Source: Ignavibacteriota bacterium (GTDB lineage Bacteria; Bacteroidota; Ignavibacteria; Tepidaquicellales; OLB5). Taken from it: DNA of 49,672 nt. The notes beneath the pieces were generated by a model. It was not told the origin of the DNA, searched no databases, and saw nothing but the letters and a program-made list of their open reading frames with translations. Shown here in pieces: positions 26,373-35,979 of the stretch (position 1 is the stretch's first letter; each line of letters opens with the position of its first letter). The stretch is taken from the NCBI GenBank assembly GCA_003820375.1, contig RPQH01000026.1, positions 1-49,672 on the forward strand, read 5' to 3'. Both the position numbers and the translations under genes were made by a program.

Positions 26373-29300
26373 ATGATATCAAAATTAATAGAACAGTTAA
26401 ATAAAAGAATAGTTCTGCTTGACGGACCACGCGGTACTATGATCCAGAAGCGGATGCTTACTGAGGAGCAGTACAGGGGTAATATGTTTAAGAATCACGG
26501 TAATGACCTGAAGGGAAATCATGATATTTTGAATATTACTCAGCCGTGGGTTCTTGAGGATATCTTTGAAGAATATTTAAAAGCCGGCTCTGATATTATT
26601 GGTACAAATACTTTCAATGCCAATTACTTTTCACAATCCGATTATGGAACAGAAGCACATATCTATGATATTAACTTAGCTGCTGCAAAGACTGCAAGAA
26701 AAGCCGCAGACAAATTCACCACTATGAATCCTGAAAAAATAAGATTCGTAGCAGGTGCAATCGGTCCGTTAAATAAAACGCTTTCACTTTCACCTGACGT
26801 AAATGACCCCGGTTACCGTGCCGTAACGTTTGACCAGGTAAAAGATGCATATAGAGAACAAGCAAGAGGATTGCTTGATGGCGGAGTTGATTTATTATTA
26901 ATTGAAACTGTATTTGATACATTGAATTGCAAGGCGGCACTATTTGCAATAAATGAACTTTTTGATGAGACAGGAAACAGGGTTCCGATTATGGTATCAG
27001 GAACAATAACCGATGCCAGCGGAAGGACTTTATCAGGGCAAACAACAGAAGCATTTTACAATTCTATTTCCCATGCAGACTTGTTCAGTGTAGGTTTAAA
27101 CTGCTCACTTGGAGCAAAACAGCTTCGTCCATATATTGAAGAGCTTTCAAGGATTGCTTCATGCTATATCAGCTGTTATCCCAATGCCGGGTTGCCTAAT
27201 GCTTTTGGTGAATATGATGAATTACCTCAAGAAACTGCGGATTTTTTGAAAGAATACGGCAAGAGCGGATTCCTGAATCTTGTCGGCGGGTGCTGCGGAA
27301 CTACACCCGCACATATTGAAAAAATTGCAAAAGCAGTAGAAGGTATGCCTCCAAGGAAAATCCCAAATGTAAAACCGTACCTGAGATTAAGCGGACTTGA
27401 ACCGTTAACATTTACTCCGCAAACAAATTTTGTGAATGTAGGTGAAAGAACCAATATTACAGGTTCATCAAAGTTTTCAAAAATGATACTTTCCGGCGAC
27501 TATGAAGGTGCATTATCGGTTGCTAAACAGCAGGTTGAAAACGGTGCACAGATTATCGATATAAACATGGATGAAGGCATGCTTGATGGTGAAGCGGCAA
27601 TGACAAAATTTTTAAAGCTTATTGCATCTGAACCTGATATTTCACGTGTGCCTATTATGCTTGATTCATCAAAGTGGTCTATCATTGAAGCAGGATTAAA
27701 ATGCATACAGGGAAAAGGCATTGTAAACTCGATAAGCTTAAAAGAAGGCGAAGAAGTATTTCTGGAGCATGCTAAAAAAGTAAAAAGATACGGCGCGGCA
27801 GTTATTGTTATGGCATTTGATGAAAAAGGACAGGCGGATACTTTTGAAAGAAGAATTGCAATCTGCAAAAGAGCTTATGACTTGCTGACAGAGAATGTTG
27901 GGCTATTGCCGCAGGATATAATTTTTGACCCAAATATTCTCACAATTGCAACAGGAATTGAAGAGCATAACAATTATGCGATAGATTATATAAAAGCAGT
28001 GCAATGGATAAAAGAAAATCTTCCTCTTTCTAAAATAAGCGGGGGAGTCAGCAATTTATCATTTTCATTCCGCGGGAATAATATGGTAAGGGAAGCAATG
28101 CATTCGGCTTTTCTTTATCACGCAATTAAGGCTGGAATGGATATGGGTATCGTGAATGCCGGGATGATTGGAGTTTATGATGAAATTCCAGAAGACCTGC
28201 TTGAGCTGGTTGAAGATGTTATATTCAACCGCAGACCTGATGCTACAGAACGCCTGCTTGATTATGCAGAGAGGGTTAAATCCATTGGTAAGAAGATTGA
28301 AAAAGATGATGCCTGGAGAAATGCGCCTGTTGAAGAGAGATTAAAACATGCTTTAATAAAAGGAATTGTTGATTATATAGAAGCCGATACTGAGGAAGCA
28401 CGTCAGAAATATCCGCGTCCGCTTGATGTAATTGAAGGTCCGTTAATGGCTGGAATGAATGTTGTAGGTGACCTTTTCGGATCGGGAAAAATGTTCCTTC
28501 CGCAGGTTGTGAAAAGTGCAAGAGTTATGAAGAAATCAGTTGCGATTCTTACACCATATATTGAAGCAGAAAAAGAAAAGAATGGTGATGGTGCGAAACG
28601 TGCTGTGGGGAAAATATTGCTGGCCACTGTAAAAGGTGATGTACACGATATTGGAAAAAATATAGTAGGTGTAGTGCTTGGATGCAATAATTATGAAGTT
28701 ATTGATATGGGTGTAATGACACCAAGCGATAAGATACTGAAAACTGCCAAAGATTTGAACGTTGATATAATCGGGTTAAGCGGGCTTATCACTCCATCGC
28801 TTGATGAAATGGTTCATGTTGCAAAAGAGATGGAGCGTGAAGGATTTGACATACCATTATTAATTGGCGGTGCAACAACATCGAAAATGCACGCAGCAGT
28901 CAAAATAGCTCCGAATTACAGTCACCCAACAATACATGTGCTTGATGCTTCAAGAAGTGTGACCGTAGCACAAAGCTTATTGAATAAGGATACAAAAGAG
29001 AATTTTGTCAGTTCAGTGAGGCAGGAATACAGTAACTTAAGGGAAAGCCATAAGAACAGGAAGCAGGAGAAAGTATTTTTGTCGATAGAACAAGCCCGCA
29101 GGGAAAGATTTAAGTTTGACTGGAATTCATACGAACCTCCAAAACCATCATTTACAGGAGAAAAAGTTTTTACGGATTACCCGCTTGAAGAGATAAGGAA
29201 AAATATAGACTGGACTCCGTTCTTCCTGACATGGGAGATGAAAGGCAAATACCCGAGAATATTTGAAGATGCCGTGTACGGCAAAGAAGCAAAAAAATTA

Positions 29301-30083
29301 TTTGACGATGCAAATCATTTGCTCGATAATATTATAAGGGATAAAGCTTTGACAGCAAAAGCAGTAATCGGGCTATATCCTGCAAATAGTATTGAAGATG
29401 ATGTTGAATTATATACAAACGATAAACGGAACGAGGTATTGACTGTTTTCCACATGTTACGGCAGCAGGCAAAAAAAACAATTAACCAGCCGTATTATTG
29501 CTTATCTGATTTTATCGCTCCGAAGCAATCAGGAGTTAAAGATTATATCGGCGCTTTTACAGTTACCGCCGGTATCGGCATGGAAAAGATAGTTAAGAAA
29601 TTTGAAGAAGAGCATGATGATTATAATTCAATCCTCACAAAAGCTATAGCAGACCGTCTTGCCGAGGCATTTGCAGAAACAATGCATGCACTTGTCAGAA
29701 GAGAATACTGGGGATACTCAAGGGATGAAGAGCTAAGCCGTGAACAGGTTATTAAAGAAGAATACCGCGGAATAAGACCTGCACACGGATATCCTGCATG
29801 TCCCGACCATACTGAAAAAAGTATTTTGTTCGAATTGCTTGAACCCGGGAAAAATGCAAATGTTACATTGACCGAAAACTTTGCAATGTATCCGGCATCA
29901 TCTGTCAGCGGTTTGTATTTTTCGCATCCCGAATCGAAATATTTTAATGTTGGAAAAATCAATAAGGACCAGGTGGAAGATTATGCAAAAAGAAAAAATA
30001 TGCCTCTTGAAATAATAGAAAGATGGCTTGCACCCAACCTGGCATACGAAACAACTGAAGAAAGTAAGGAGATTGAAGTATAA
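26373..30083 (+). CDS. metH: Cobalamin-dependent methionine synthase MetH
   Basis: A full-length enzyme of about 1236 residues that transfers methyl from methyl-THF to homocysteine through methylcobalamin. The homocysteine/zinc domain comes first, with Cys ligands in VGLNCS (~240) and GGCCGTTP (~304). The pterin domain starts at [12 protein letters not shown] cobalamin cap and binding domain carry the [11 protein letters not shown] motif (Asp756, axial His758, Gly761). The C-terminal reactivation domain contains [18 protein letters not shown] 26373 is preferred because the in-frame ATG 26361 falls in a repeat hairpin. It lies 172 bp after the riboswitch-controlled DUF6580 gene and 4 bp before larE. 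Confidence 0.96.
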   Translation: MISKLIEQLNKRIVLLDGPRGTMIQKRMLTEEQYRGNMFKNHGNDLKGNHDILNITQPWVLEDIFEEYLKAGSDIIGTNTFNANYFSQSDYGTEAHIYDINLAAAKTARKAADKFTTMNPEKIRFVAGAIGPLNKTLSLSPDVNDPGYRAVTFDQVKDAYREQARGLLDGGVDLLLIETVFDTLNCKAALFAINELFDETGNRVPIMVSGTITDASGRTLSGQTTEAFYNSISHADLFSVGLNCSLGAKQLRPYIEELSRIASCYISCYPNAGLPNAFGEYDELPQETADFLKEYGKSGFLNLVGGCCGTTPAHIEKIAKAVEGMPPRKIPNVKPYLRLSGLEPLTFTPQTNFVNVGERTNITGSSKFSKMILSGDYEGALSVAKQQVENGAQIIDINMDEGMLDGEAAMTKFLKLIASEPDISRVPIMLDSSKWSIIEAGLKCIQGKGIVNSISLKEGEEVFLEHAKKVKRYGAAVIVMAFDEKGQADTFERRIAICKRAYDLLTENVGLLPQDIIFDPNILTIATGIEEHNNYAIDYIKAVQWIKENLPLSKISGGVSNLSFSFRGNNMVREAMHSAFLYHAIKAGMDMGIVNAGMIGVYDEIPEDLLELVEDVIFNRRPDATERLLDYAERVKSIGKKIEKDDAWRNAPVEERLKHALIKGIVDYIEADTEEARQKYPRPLDVIEGPLMAGMNVVGDLFGSGKMFLPQVVKSARVMKKSVAILTPYIEAEKEKNGDGAKRAVGKILLATVKGDVHDIGKNIVGVVLGCNNYEVIDMGVMTPSDKILKTAKDLNVDIIGLSGLITPSLDEMVHVAKEMEREGFDIPLLIGGATTSKMHAAVKIAPNYSHPTIHVLDASRSVTVAQSLLNKDTKENFVSSVRQEYSNLRESHKNRKQEKVFLSIEQARRERFKFDWNSYEPPKPSFTGEKVFTDYPLEEIRKNIDWTPFFLTWEMKGKYPRIFEDAVYGKEAKKLFDDANHLLDNIIRDKALTAKAVIGLYPANSIEDDVELYTNDKRNEVLTVFHMLRQQAKKTINQPYYCLSDFIAPKQSGVKDYIGAFTVTAGIGMEKIVKKFEEEHDDYNSILTKAIADRLAEAFAETMHALVRREYWGYSRDEELSREQVIKEEYRGIRPAHGYPACPDHTEKSILFELLEPGKNANVTLTENFAMYPASSVSGLYFSHPESKYFNVGKINKDQVEDYAKRKNMPLEIIERWLAPNLAYETTEESKEIEV

Positions 30084-30087
30084 AAAA

Positions 30088-30936
30088 ATGAATAGATATG
30101 AAGATTTAAAAGATTTTTTAAAAAAGTATAAACGGGTTATAGTTGCATTTTCAGGTGGTATTGACAGTTACTTTGTTTTAAAAGCAGCAGTTGATTCACT
30201 GGGAAAAGAAAATGTACTTGCGGTAACCGGAGATTCACCCTCATTGAAATCAGCTGAAAAGCACCAGACAAATATACTCGCATCGGAAATTGGAGCAGAG
30301 CATAAAATAATATTTACGGAAGAAATGGAAAATCCTGAGTACATTAACAATCCGACAAACAGGTGTTTCTTCTGCAAAGATGAATTGTTTACAAAGCTGG
30401 AAGGTGTAAAGAATGAATTGAAATATGACGTAATATTGGATGGCACAAATCACGATGACCTTTCCGATTACCGACCGGGGTTCAGGGCTTCAAGAAACCA
30501 CGGAATAACTTCGCCGCTTGTTGACCTGAAATTTTCCAAGAATGAAATAAGGGAAACAGCAAAAGAGCTTGGCTTAACAATATGGAATAAGCCCTCTTCA
30601 CCTTGTCTTTCATCACGTATACCATACGGGCAGAAAGTTACTGTTGAGAAACTTTCGATGATAGAGAAAGCAGAAGAAGTATTAATGCAATTAGGATTCA
30701 ATGAATTCAGAGTTAGACATTTTGAAATACAACAAAACGGGAATGAAGAAAAACTGAAGCTGGCTAAGGTTGATATATCACTCAATGAAATGAAGAATGT
30801 ATTAAATGAAGATATATTCAGCGAGATACACTGCAAGCTGAATGAAATTGGATACGATTTTGTAACACTTGATATGGGCGGATTGAAATCAGGTTCTCTT
30901 AACGTAAACATCAAATCATCACAAACAAATAATTGA
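30088..30936 (+). CDS. larE: LarE, ATP-dependent sacrificial sulfur transferase (nickel-pincer cofactor synthesis)
   Basis: A 282-residue cytoplasmic enzyme. It adenylylates the pyridinium dicarboxylate mononucleotide precursor and converts its carboxylates to thiocarboxylates. The PP-loop FSGGIDS is at 21-27. [13 protein letters not shown] (Cys93, Cys96) is the family's conserved Cys pair, and Cys173 in SSPCLSSR corresponds to the sacrificial cysteine of Lactobacillus LarE (Cys176). The start at 30088 follows the metH stop by 4 bp; an upstream extension from 30028 would overlap metH and is not needed. The stop overlaps the larB TTG start. Confidence 0.94.
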   Translation: MNRYEDLKDFLKKYKRVIVAFSGGIDSYFVLKAAVDSLGKENVLAVTGDSPSLKSAEKHQTNILASEIGAEHKIIFTEEMENPEYINNPTNRCFFCKDELFTKLEGVKNELKYDVILDGTNHDDLSDYRPGFRASRNHGITSPLVDLKFSKNEIRETAKELGLTIWNKPSSPCLSSRIPYGQKVTVEKLSMIEKAEEVLMQLGFNEFRVRHFEIQQNGNEEKLKLAKVDISLNEMKNVLNEDIFSEIHCKLNEIGYDFVTLDMGGLKSGSLNVNIKSSQTNN

Positions 30937-31619
30937 AGGACAAACATTATATAGAAATGGGTTTCGCAAAGTATGACCTTAAAAGAGAAAAGATAAAAGG
31001 TTTCCCTGAAGTGATACTTGCTCTCGGTAAAGATGAAAAACACTTAACCGAAATTGTAGTAAAAGCCATTAAGCGGACGAAAAAATTATTAATTACACGT
31101 GTAATACCTGAACAATACGCTGCAATAAAAAAAGCTTTAGCAAAATCAAAAATAAAGATAAAATATTATAAGATAGCCAATCTAATTTATATAGGTGAAG
31201 AAGATAAAAACCGGATTGGAAAAATTACTGTAGTTTGTGCAGGGACAGCCGATGTACCTGTCGCTGAAGAAGCCGCTTTATGCTGTGAGTTTTTCGGTAG
31301 TAATGTGGAAAGATTATACGATGTTGGAGTTGCGGGAATTCACCGCTTGCTGAATAATGCGGATGTTTTTGAGGGATGTAATTCGGTAATTGTAGCTGCA
31401 GGAATGGATGGGGCATTGCCCTCAGTTGTCGGGGGATTAATTTCCTGCCCGTTAATTGCTGTACCGACAAGTGTGGGGTATGGCGCTTCATTTCGTGGAC
31501 TTGCCGCACTGCTCACAATGCTTAATTCATGCTCGGTGGGTATGAGTGTGGTTAATATTGATAACGGCTTTGGCGCTGCGTACCAGGCGCATTTGATAAA
31601 TAAAATGGTGTGTAAATAA
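30933..31619 (+). CDS. larB: LarB, nicotinate adenine dinucleotide carboxylase/hydrolase (nickel-pincer cofactor synthesis)
   Basis: A 228-residue enzyme of the PurE/AIR-carboxylase fold that makes the dicarboxylated pyridinium mononucleotide from nicotinic acid adenine dinucleotide. Blocks seen are [64 protein letters not shown] and [17 protein letters not shown]. Start TTG 30933 overlaps the larE stop by 4 bp; ATG 30957 is an alternative. Either way the N-terminal helix preceding GFAK in other LarB proteins is short. Confidence 0.94.
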   Translation: MKDKHYIEMGFAKYDLKREKIKGFPEVILALGKDEKHLTEIVVKAIKRTKKLLITRVIPEQYAAIKKALAKSKIKIKYYKIANLIYIGEEDKNRIGKITVVCAGTADVPVAEEAALCCEFFGSNVERLYDVGVAGIHRLLNNADVFEGCNSVIVAAGMDGALPSVVGGLISCPLIAVPTSVGYGASFRGLAALLTMLNSCSVGMSVVNIDNGFGAAYQAHLINKMVCK

Positions 31620-31631
31620 AAATTATAAATT

Positions 31632-31847
31632 ATGGCTCCAATTATTAAATCAAAATCATCGTCTCCTAAAAAAAGAGCACAAAAATTATTAAAAGAACTA
31701 CCGGATGACTCTTCATTTGAGGATATTCAATATCATTTATATGTCTTGCAAAAAGTGGAAAAGGGCTTAAAGGATATTGAAGAAGGAAGTGTATTTTCAC
31801 ACGAAGAAGCAAAGAGAATATTATATAAATATATAACAATTTGTTGA
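31632..31847 (+). CDS. Small antitoxin-like protein without adjacent toxin
   Basis: A 71-residue protein: a basic N-terminus, then LKELPDDSSFEDIQYHLYVLQKVEKGLKDIEEG and a C-terminal SHEEAKRIL helix. This matches widespread small proteins found as partners of RelE/ParE toxins. No toxin ORF follows: larC starts 83 bp downstream. The stop codon lies inside a perfect 24-bp palindrome (31837-31860). It is located 12 bp after larB, so it is probably carried on the lar mRNA. It may be an orphan antitoxin or a repurposed regulator. Confidence 0.65.
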   Translation: MAPIIKSKSSSPKKRAQKLLKELPDDSSFEDIQYHLYVLQKVEKGLKDIEEGSVFSHEEAKRILYKYITIC

Positions 31848-31860
31848 TATCAACAAATTG
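31837..31860. repeat. Perfect 24-bp palindrome centred on TGATATCA
   Basis: CAATTTGTTGAT-ATCAACAAATTG is fully self-complementary, with no loop and no T-run, and overlaps the 3' end of the antitoxin-like gene. A protein-binding site is more likely than a terminator. Confidence 0.9.
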
Positions 31861-31877
31861 ACAAAAATTATAAAATT

Positions 31878-31909
31878 TTACCATTTTGCTGATATCGTCA
31901 AAATGGTAA
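31878..31909. repeat. Imperfect 32-bp palindrome centred on GATATC
   Basis: Arms TTACCATTTTG and CAAAATGGTAA flank CTGATATCGT. The centre-to-centre distance to the perfect palindrome at 31837-31860 is about 45 bp, and both share the TGATATC core. It lies 20 bp before larC. Confidence 0.85.
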
Positions 31910-31929
31910 TGAAAACAAGCACAAAATAA

Positions 31930-33111
31930 TTGAACACAGCTTTATTTGACATATTTACCGGAATCAGCGGGGACATGACCATCGCTGCATTGATTGATGC
32001 CGGGGCGGATTTTGATTTCCTTAAACAGGAAATTGCAAAGCTCAACCTCATCGGCTTTGATCTGATTCTCGGAAGGAAAATGAGAAGCCAGATAAACGCC
32101 GCAAAGTTCGATGTTGTGATTAACCACCAGCCGCATTACCATACTCATTTGGAAGATATTAATAAATTAATTGACAGCAGTTCACTCTCTGATTATGTAA
32201 AATATAATTCCAAAAGAATATTTGAGACGGTCGGAATAGCAGAAGCAAAGATACATAATATACCGCTGGAGAAAATTCATTTCCATGAAGTTGGTGCAAT
32301 TGATTCGATTATAGATATAATCGGCACATGTGTTTGCCTTGAGAATCTTGGAATAGAAAAAATATATTCAACACCCGTAAAGCTTGGCAAAGGATTAATT
32401 AAAACCCAGCATGGTTTAATGCCTAATCCTGCTCCTGCAACACTTGAAATACTCAATGATTACCCGGTTGAGTTTACCAATATAGATTTTGAGCTTACAA
32501 CTCCAACAGGTGCTGCTATTATAAAAACATTATCGAGCGGTACATTTGATAATGACAGGATGGGCAATATTAAGATAAGTAAGATTGGTTTTGGTTCAGG
32601 AACATTCGATATACAAGAATCTCCGAACTTGCTGCGTGTGATAATTTGTGATTCACAAAATGAACTACAGAAAGAACAGCTTGTACAGGTTGAGACAAAT
32701 ATCGATGATATGAACCCGCAGGTCTATCCGTTTGTAATGGAAAAATTGTTTGAAGCAGGGGCGAAGGATGTATTCTATCATGATGTTGTTATGAAAAAAG
32801 GTAGGCCGGGAATTCTGCTTTCGGTTTTGACCGAAGAAAGCAAGCTGGAGGAAATTGTTAAGATAATTTACAGGGAAACCACCACAATCGGATTAAGAAT
32901 CAATAAAGTCGGCAGAAATAAGCTTGAACGTGAGATAAAAGAGTTTGATACATCATTTGGAAAAGTGAAAGCAAAAGTGATAACAGGCGGTAACAGCCTG
33001 GATATAAATAAAGTAATGCCGGAATTTGAGGAGTGCAGAAGAATTGCAGATGAAATTAATAAGCCGCTGAACGATATATATAATCAATTATACAGGGAGC
33101 TTAATGGTTGA
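31930..33111 (+). CDS. larC: LarC, nickel-pincer cofactor nickel insertase (cyclometallase)
   Basis: A 393-residue enzyme that inserts nickel in a CTP-dependent reaction to finish the nickel-pincer nucleotide. Landmarks are the N-terminal FDIFTGISGDM, a His-rich loop HYHTHLEDI near 69-77, the metal-site HFHEVGAIDS at 117-126 (His117, His119, Glu120), LTTPTGAA and the C-terminal VETNIDDMNPQ. It is one uninterrupted ORF, whereas Lactobacillus splits larC1/larC2 with a frameshift. Start TTG 31930. The stop overlaps the next gene by 8 bp. Confidence 0.95.
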   Translation: MNTALFDIFTGISGDMTIAALIDAGADFDFLKQEIAKLNLIGFDLILGRKMRSQINAAKFDVVINHQPHYHTHLEDINKLIDSSSLSDYVKYNSKRIFETVGIAEAKIHNIPLEKIHFHEVGAIDSIIDIIGTCVCLENLGIEKIYSTPVKLGKGLIKTQHGLMPNPAPATLEILNDYPVEFTNIDFELTTPTGAAIIKTLSSGTFDNDRMGNIKISKIGFGSGTFDIQESPNLLRVIICDSQNELQKEQLVQVETNIDDMNPQVYPFVMEKLFEAGAKDVFYHDVVMKKGRPGILLSVLTEESKLEEIVKIIYRETTTIGLRINKVGRNKLEREIKEFDTSFGKVKAKVITGGNSLDINKVMPEFEECRRIADEINKPLNDIYNQLYRELNG

Positions 33112-33310
33112 CAGATGCGTATGCTATGAGAAAAAGTTTTCCGATATGAAAGCAGTGATAGATAAGTATGGTTTAAAATCGATTGAGGAATTAAGGAAAT
33201 ACATGATATTTGGTGAGAACTGCAAGATCTGTATTCCTTATATTCAGCTAATTTTTGAAACAGGAAAAACATCATTTGATGTAATAAATTTTAACATCAG
33301 TAATGAATAA
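33104..33310 (+). CDS. BFD-like [2Fe-2S] protein
   Basis: A 68-residue protein with Cys5-x-Cys7 and Cys40-x2-Cys43, the four-cysteine pattern of the bacterioferritin-associated ferredoxin-like [2Fe-2S] fold, with helices between (MKAVIDKYGLKSIEELRKYM). It overlaps larC by 8 bp at its start and the P-loop kinase by 8 bp at its end, so translation is coupled in both directions. It could supply electrons or sense redox or metal state for LarE/LarC chemistry; this is inferred from position only. No bacterioferritin is nearby. Confidence 0.82.
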   Translation: MVDRCVCYEKKFSDMKAVIDKYGLKSIEELRKYMIFGENCKICIPYIQLIFETGKTSFDVINFNISNE

Positions 33311-33836
33311 AATAATTGCAGTAATTGGAATGTGCGGTTCGGGTAAATCCGAAGCTGTGAAATTCTTTGAACAAAACGGGTATGGAAAAGTTTACTTTGG
33401 CGAGGTTGTGATGAATGAGATGAAAAGCAAAGGACTTGATATAAACGAAAAAAATGAACGCGAAACAAGAGAAGCTCTCCGTAAGGAATTTGGCATGGGT
33501 GCAATGGCGGTAAAAAGTATTGACAGGATAAACGAATTGTTTGAAAAAGGGAACGTGGTTATCGAGAGCTTGTACTCATGGGAAGAATTTAAAATTGTTA
33601 AGCAGAAATTCGGAATAGCGTTTAAGCTGCTTTGCATTTACACGACAAAAGAAAAAAGATATAAACGGTTAGGTGACAGGGTGTTCCGTCCCTTATCAAG
33701 GATAGAAGCTGAATCAAGGGATATCGCGGAATTGGAAAATCTTGATAAAGGCGGACCGATAGCATTTGCAGATTACCTTGTAGTGAATGACAGCTCAATG
33801 GAGCAAATGAAAGAAGAACTCAATAATTATTTATAA
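33303..33836 (+). CDS. UPF0200-like P-loop nucleotide kinase
   Basis: A 177-residue cytoplasmic protein with a Walker A GMCGSGKS at 9-16 and a dephospho-CoA-kinase/adenylate-kinase-like layout (VYFGEVVMNEM, ETREALRKEFGMGAMAVK, VVIESLYSWEEF, RYKRLGDR lid-like segment, FADYLVVND). It resembles the UPF0200 family better known from archaea. A nucleoside or nucleotide kinase role is plausible because dCMP deaminase follows by 6 bp. The substrate is unknown. Confidence 0.78.
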   Translation: MNKIIAVIGMCGSGKSEAVKFFEQNGYGKVYFGEVVMNEMKSKGLDINEKNERETREALRKEFGMGAMAVKSIDRINELFEKGNVVIESLYSWEEFKIVKQKFGIAFKLLCIYTTKEKRYKRLGDRVFRPLSRIEAESRDIAELENLDKGGPIAFADYLVVNDSSMEQMKEELNNYL

Positions 33837-33842
33837 TCAGCA

Positions 33843-34334
33843 ATGAAAAGAAAAGATTTCATTACCTGGGACGAATACTTTATGGGAATTGCACTGCTCT
33901 CAGCTAAAAGAAGCAAAGACCCTAATACACAGGTGGGTGCCTGTATTGTAAACCAGCACAATAAAATTGTTGGCATAGGGTATAACGGTTTTCCAATAGG
34001 CTGCTCTGATGATGACTTGCCGTGGCAGAGACAATCGGAAAATATAAACGACACCAAGTATCCTTATGTTGTTCATGCCGAAGCAAATGCGATTTTAAAC
34101 TCAACCAAGGATTTGCACGGCTCAAGGATATATGTTGCGTTGTTTCCTTGTAATGAATGTACAAAGTTAATTATTCAATCGGGTATTACTGAAATATTAT
34201 ATCTTTCCGATAAGTACAGGGAAACGGATATTGTGAAAGCATCAAAGAGAATGCTTGAAATGGCAGGTGTAAAAATGACCCAGCTTGATATGGGAAATAA
34301 AGTTGTTGAGCTTGATTATAGTATTATTGATTGA
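33843..34334 (+). CDS. Deoxycytidylate (dCMP) deaminase
   Basis: A 163-residue zinc enzyme converting dCMP to dUMP for dTTP synthesis. Zinc and catalytic motifs are HAEAN (His78, Glu80) and PCNEC (Cys103, Cys106). SKDPNTQVGACIV and GIGYNGFPIGCSD are the standard dCMP-deaminase blocks. It is the last gene of the metH-lar run and has no obvious terminator after it. ComEB-type competence proteins share this fold, but gene context gives no support for that role. Confidence 0.93.
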   Translation: MKRKDFITWDEYFMGIALLSAKRSKDPNTQVGACIVNQHNKIVGIGYNGFPIGCSDDDLPWQRQSENINDTKYPYVVHAEANAILNSTKDLHGSRIYVALFPCNECTKLIIQSGITEILYLSDKYRETDIVKASKRMLEMAGVKMTQLDMGNKVVELDYSIID

Positions 34335-34758
34335 ATTAAATTCGAATTGCGGATTGCTAATTGCGAATTGAAAAGAAGATTGCAAATTGCAGATTGGAGA
34401 TTGCAGATTACACCGGACCCCTCTTTCCCAAATTTCCATTTGGGAAAGTCTTTAGGAGATTTACAATCAATGGGCAGTGTCAGGTCTTATTTTGGAGGTA
34501 TGGATTAACTTAGATTAACATATATATGTGATAAGGGAAGAAAGAACTTTAATTTCCGAAGATTGACCTGACTCAAGCGTTAGCTTAAGATGAACGAAGG
34601 ATTAACAATGAATGACATTCAATGGGTCATTGAAATTGGGTACGAATGAAAGTTAATTATTAGGAAAGTTATGTTAATAACTCCAAGCGGACAATTTATC
34701 TTGTACCTCTTATCAATTAAGATGATTGCAGAATTTGAGATGATATATATTTTTTAAA
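34335..34758. other. Non-coding stretch with degenerate repeats and a hairpin
   Basis: From about 34340 to 34409 the sequence repeats variants of ATTGCRRATTG (imperfect tandem). A 10-bp hairpin CTTTCCCAAA-TTTCCA-TTTGGGAAAG lies at 34423-34448. No coding signal and no riboswitch core are seen. The right end should hold the promoter of the adenosyltransferase gene. Confidence 0.6.
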
Positions 34759-35427
34759 ATGAAGCGAAAAAAAGTAACAATAGAAGAAGCAAAAAAATCC
34801 GGCGGCTCAAAGTACAGGGATATGGTTCAAAAAGGGCTTGAAGAATATGAACGTATGCCTGATGAAAAAAAACACCAGATACAAGTATACTATGGCTACG
34901 GCAAAGGTAAAACCACAGCTTTAATGGGACTTGCAATGCGAGCACTTGGAGCAGGCAAAAAAGTTGCTATTGTGCAATTTGATAAAGGATATGACGGTGT
35001 GCATGAACATTACGGCGAAAGGCATGTAATACGCAAGCTGAAGGAAATCGGGTATAATATCGATATGTATATAACCGGCTGTGAAAGAATGAATGAAGAC
35101 GGAACCTTCCGATTTAAAAATGCAGATGTTGATTTTGATGAAGCAAAAAGAGCTTTAAGTATAACCCATGAGTTAATTGTAAACGGTGAACAGAACCTGC
35201 TTTTGCTTGATGAAGTACTTGCTGCCTCTGCCTACCATTTAATTGAGGAAAAAGATGTACTCGATATAATTGACCTGTTTAATAAAAACAGGAGATTTGA
35301 AATGGTTATGACAGGACATAAATTATTTGACGGACTTGAAGAGCGTGTTGGCTTGATAACCGAAATGAGAAAAGTGAAACATTACTTTGACGAAGGAATT
35401 CAGGCGAGGGAAGGAATAGAGTTTTAG
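34759..35427 (+). CDS. cobO: Cob(I)alamin/corrinoid adenosyltransferase (CobA/CobO/BtuR type)
   Basis: A 222-residue enzyme that attaches the 5'-deoxyadenosyl ligand to reduced corrinoids. The Walker A GYGKGKTT is at 46-53, followed by GLAMRALGAGKKVAIVQFDKG. NLLLLDEVLAASAY (~150) is the Walker B/active-site segment, and VMTGHKLFDGLEE near the end is diagnostic. It carries an N-terminal lysine-rich extension of ~38 residues before the core. The enzyme makes AdoCbl, the ligand usually sensed by cobalamin riboswitches, and lies ~310 bp upstream of riboswitch 2. Confidence 0.93.
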   Translation: MKRKKVTIEEAKKSGGSKYRDMVQKGLEEYERMPDEKKHQIQVYYGYGKGKTTALMGLAMRALGAGKKVAIVQFDKGYDGVHEHYGERHVIRKLKEIGYNIDMYITGCERMNEDGTFRFKNADVDFDEAKRALSITHELIVNGEQNLLLLDEVLAASAYHLIEEKDVLDIIDLFNKNRRFEMVMTGHKLFDGLEERVGLITEMRKVKHYFDEGIQAREGIEF

Positions 35428-35628
35428 CTGTTTATCATAAATTGCGAACCGTTGACGACGAGTAATTTTAGTAAAAAAATATGTATTAAAATTAAATGAG
35501 GATTATTCAGATATGAAAGTGAAGCAATCCCATTAATGGTTCGAAGGATTTTCAATTTACAATTTTCAGGTTCTTTTAAAATATTAGTTTTCGGTATGCA
35601 TATGTGCGGAGCGGGTATGTGAGGTAAA

Positions 35629-35675
35629 CCGACAATCACCGGTTTGATTGTTGGGATTGCTTCGCTTCTTTTTTA
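35629..35675 (+). terminator. Possible terminator after the adenosyltransferase gene
   Basis: A 10-bp stem with one G-U pair (CCGACAATCA with TGATTGTTGG) is followed after ~17 nt by six Ts. The stem and T-run are not adjacent, so the call is weak. Confidence 0.35.
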
Positions 35676-35739
35676 ACAAATAGAATAATATGTTTTACAA
35701 TATTATTATTTATTTAGTATTTCTGTAAATCAAGGGCTC

Positions 35740-35962
35740 GCAATGCATTATATGTTAATAGGGAATCCGGTGCAAATCCGGAACTGTCCCCGCAACTGTA
35801 AAAGAGAAAACCAGCCTTGCTGCCACTGTCTGATAAGATACGGTAGCACAGACACTCCTGTCTGTGTTATTATTTTCAAGAGATGGGAAGGCTGCTGGAA
35901 AATGCTCTTAAGTCAGGAGACCTGCCGGAAATTTTTGTAACTTAGTCTTCGCGGGAAAGATG
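35740..35962 (+). promoter_or_regulatory. Cobalamin riboswitch 2, with expanded peripheral arm
   Basis: The core is GGAATCCGGTGCAAATCCGG, CTGTCCCCGCAACTGTAA, TGCCACTG, GGGAAGGC, GTCAGGAGACCTGCC and the tail TCTTCGCGGGAAAGAT. The arm between TGCCACTG and GGGAAGGC is ~35-40 nt longer than in riboswitch 1 and holds a 7-bp hairpin CACAGAC-ACTCCT-GTCTGTG (35847-35866). It controls the BtuG-like lipoprotein gene. Confidence 0.97.
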
Positions 35963-35979
35963 AAATGATATTTAAAGAG

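Noticed and set aside
30028..30087. N-terminal extension of LarE from the earlier in-frame start
   Set aside because: It would lie inside the metH coding region and adds no family sequence; ATG 30088 gives the expected LarE N-terminus.
31837..31909. Palindromes read as rho-independent terminators
   Set aside because: Neither is followed by a T-run, the perfect one has no loop, and they are inside a lar operon expected to be read through.
31848..31929. Possible toxin gene after the antitoxin-like ORF
   Set aside because: Only 82 bp remain before larC, occupied by palindromes; no RelE/ParE-like ORF on either strand.
34335..34758. A third cobalamin riboswitch before the adenosyltransferase gene
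   Set aside because: None of the core strings (GGTGCAAA, CCGCAACTGT, GTCAGGAGACC) is present in this gap.
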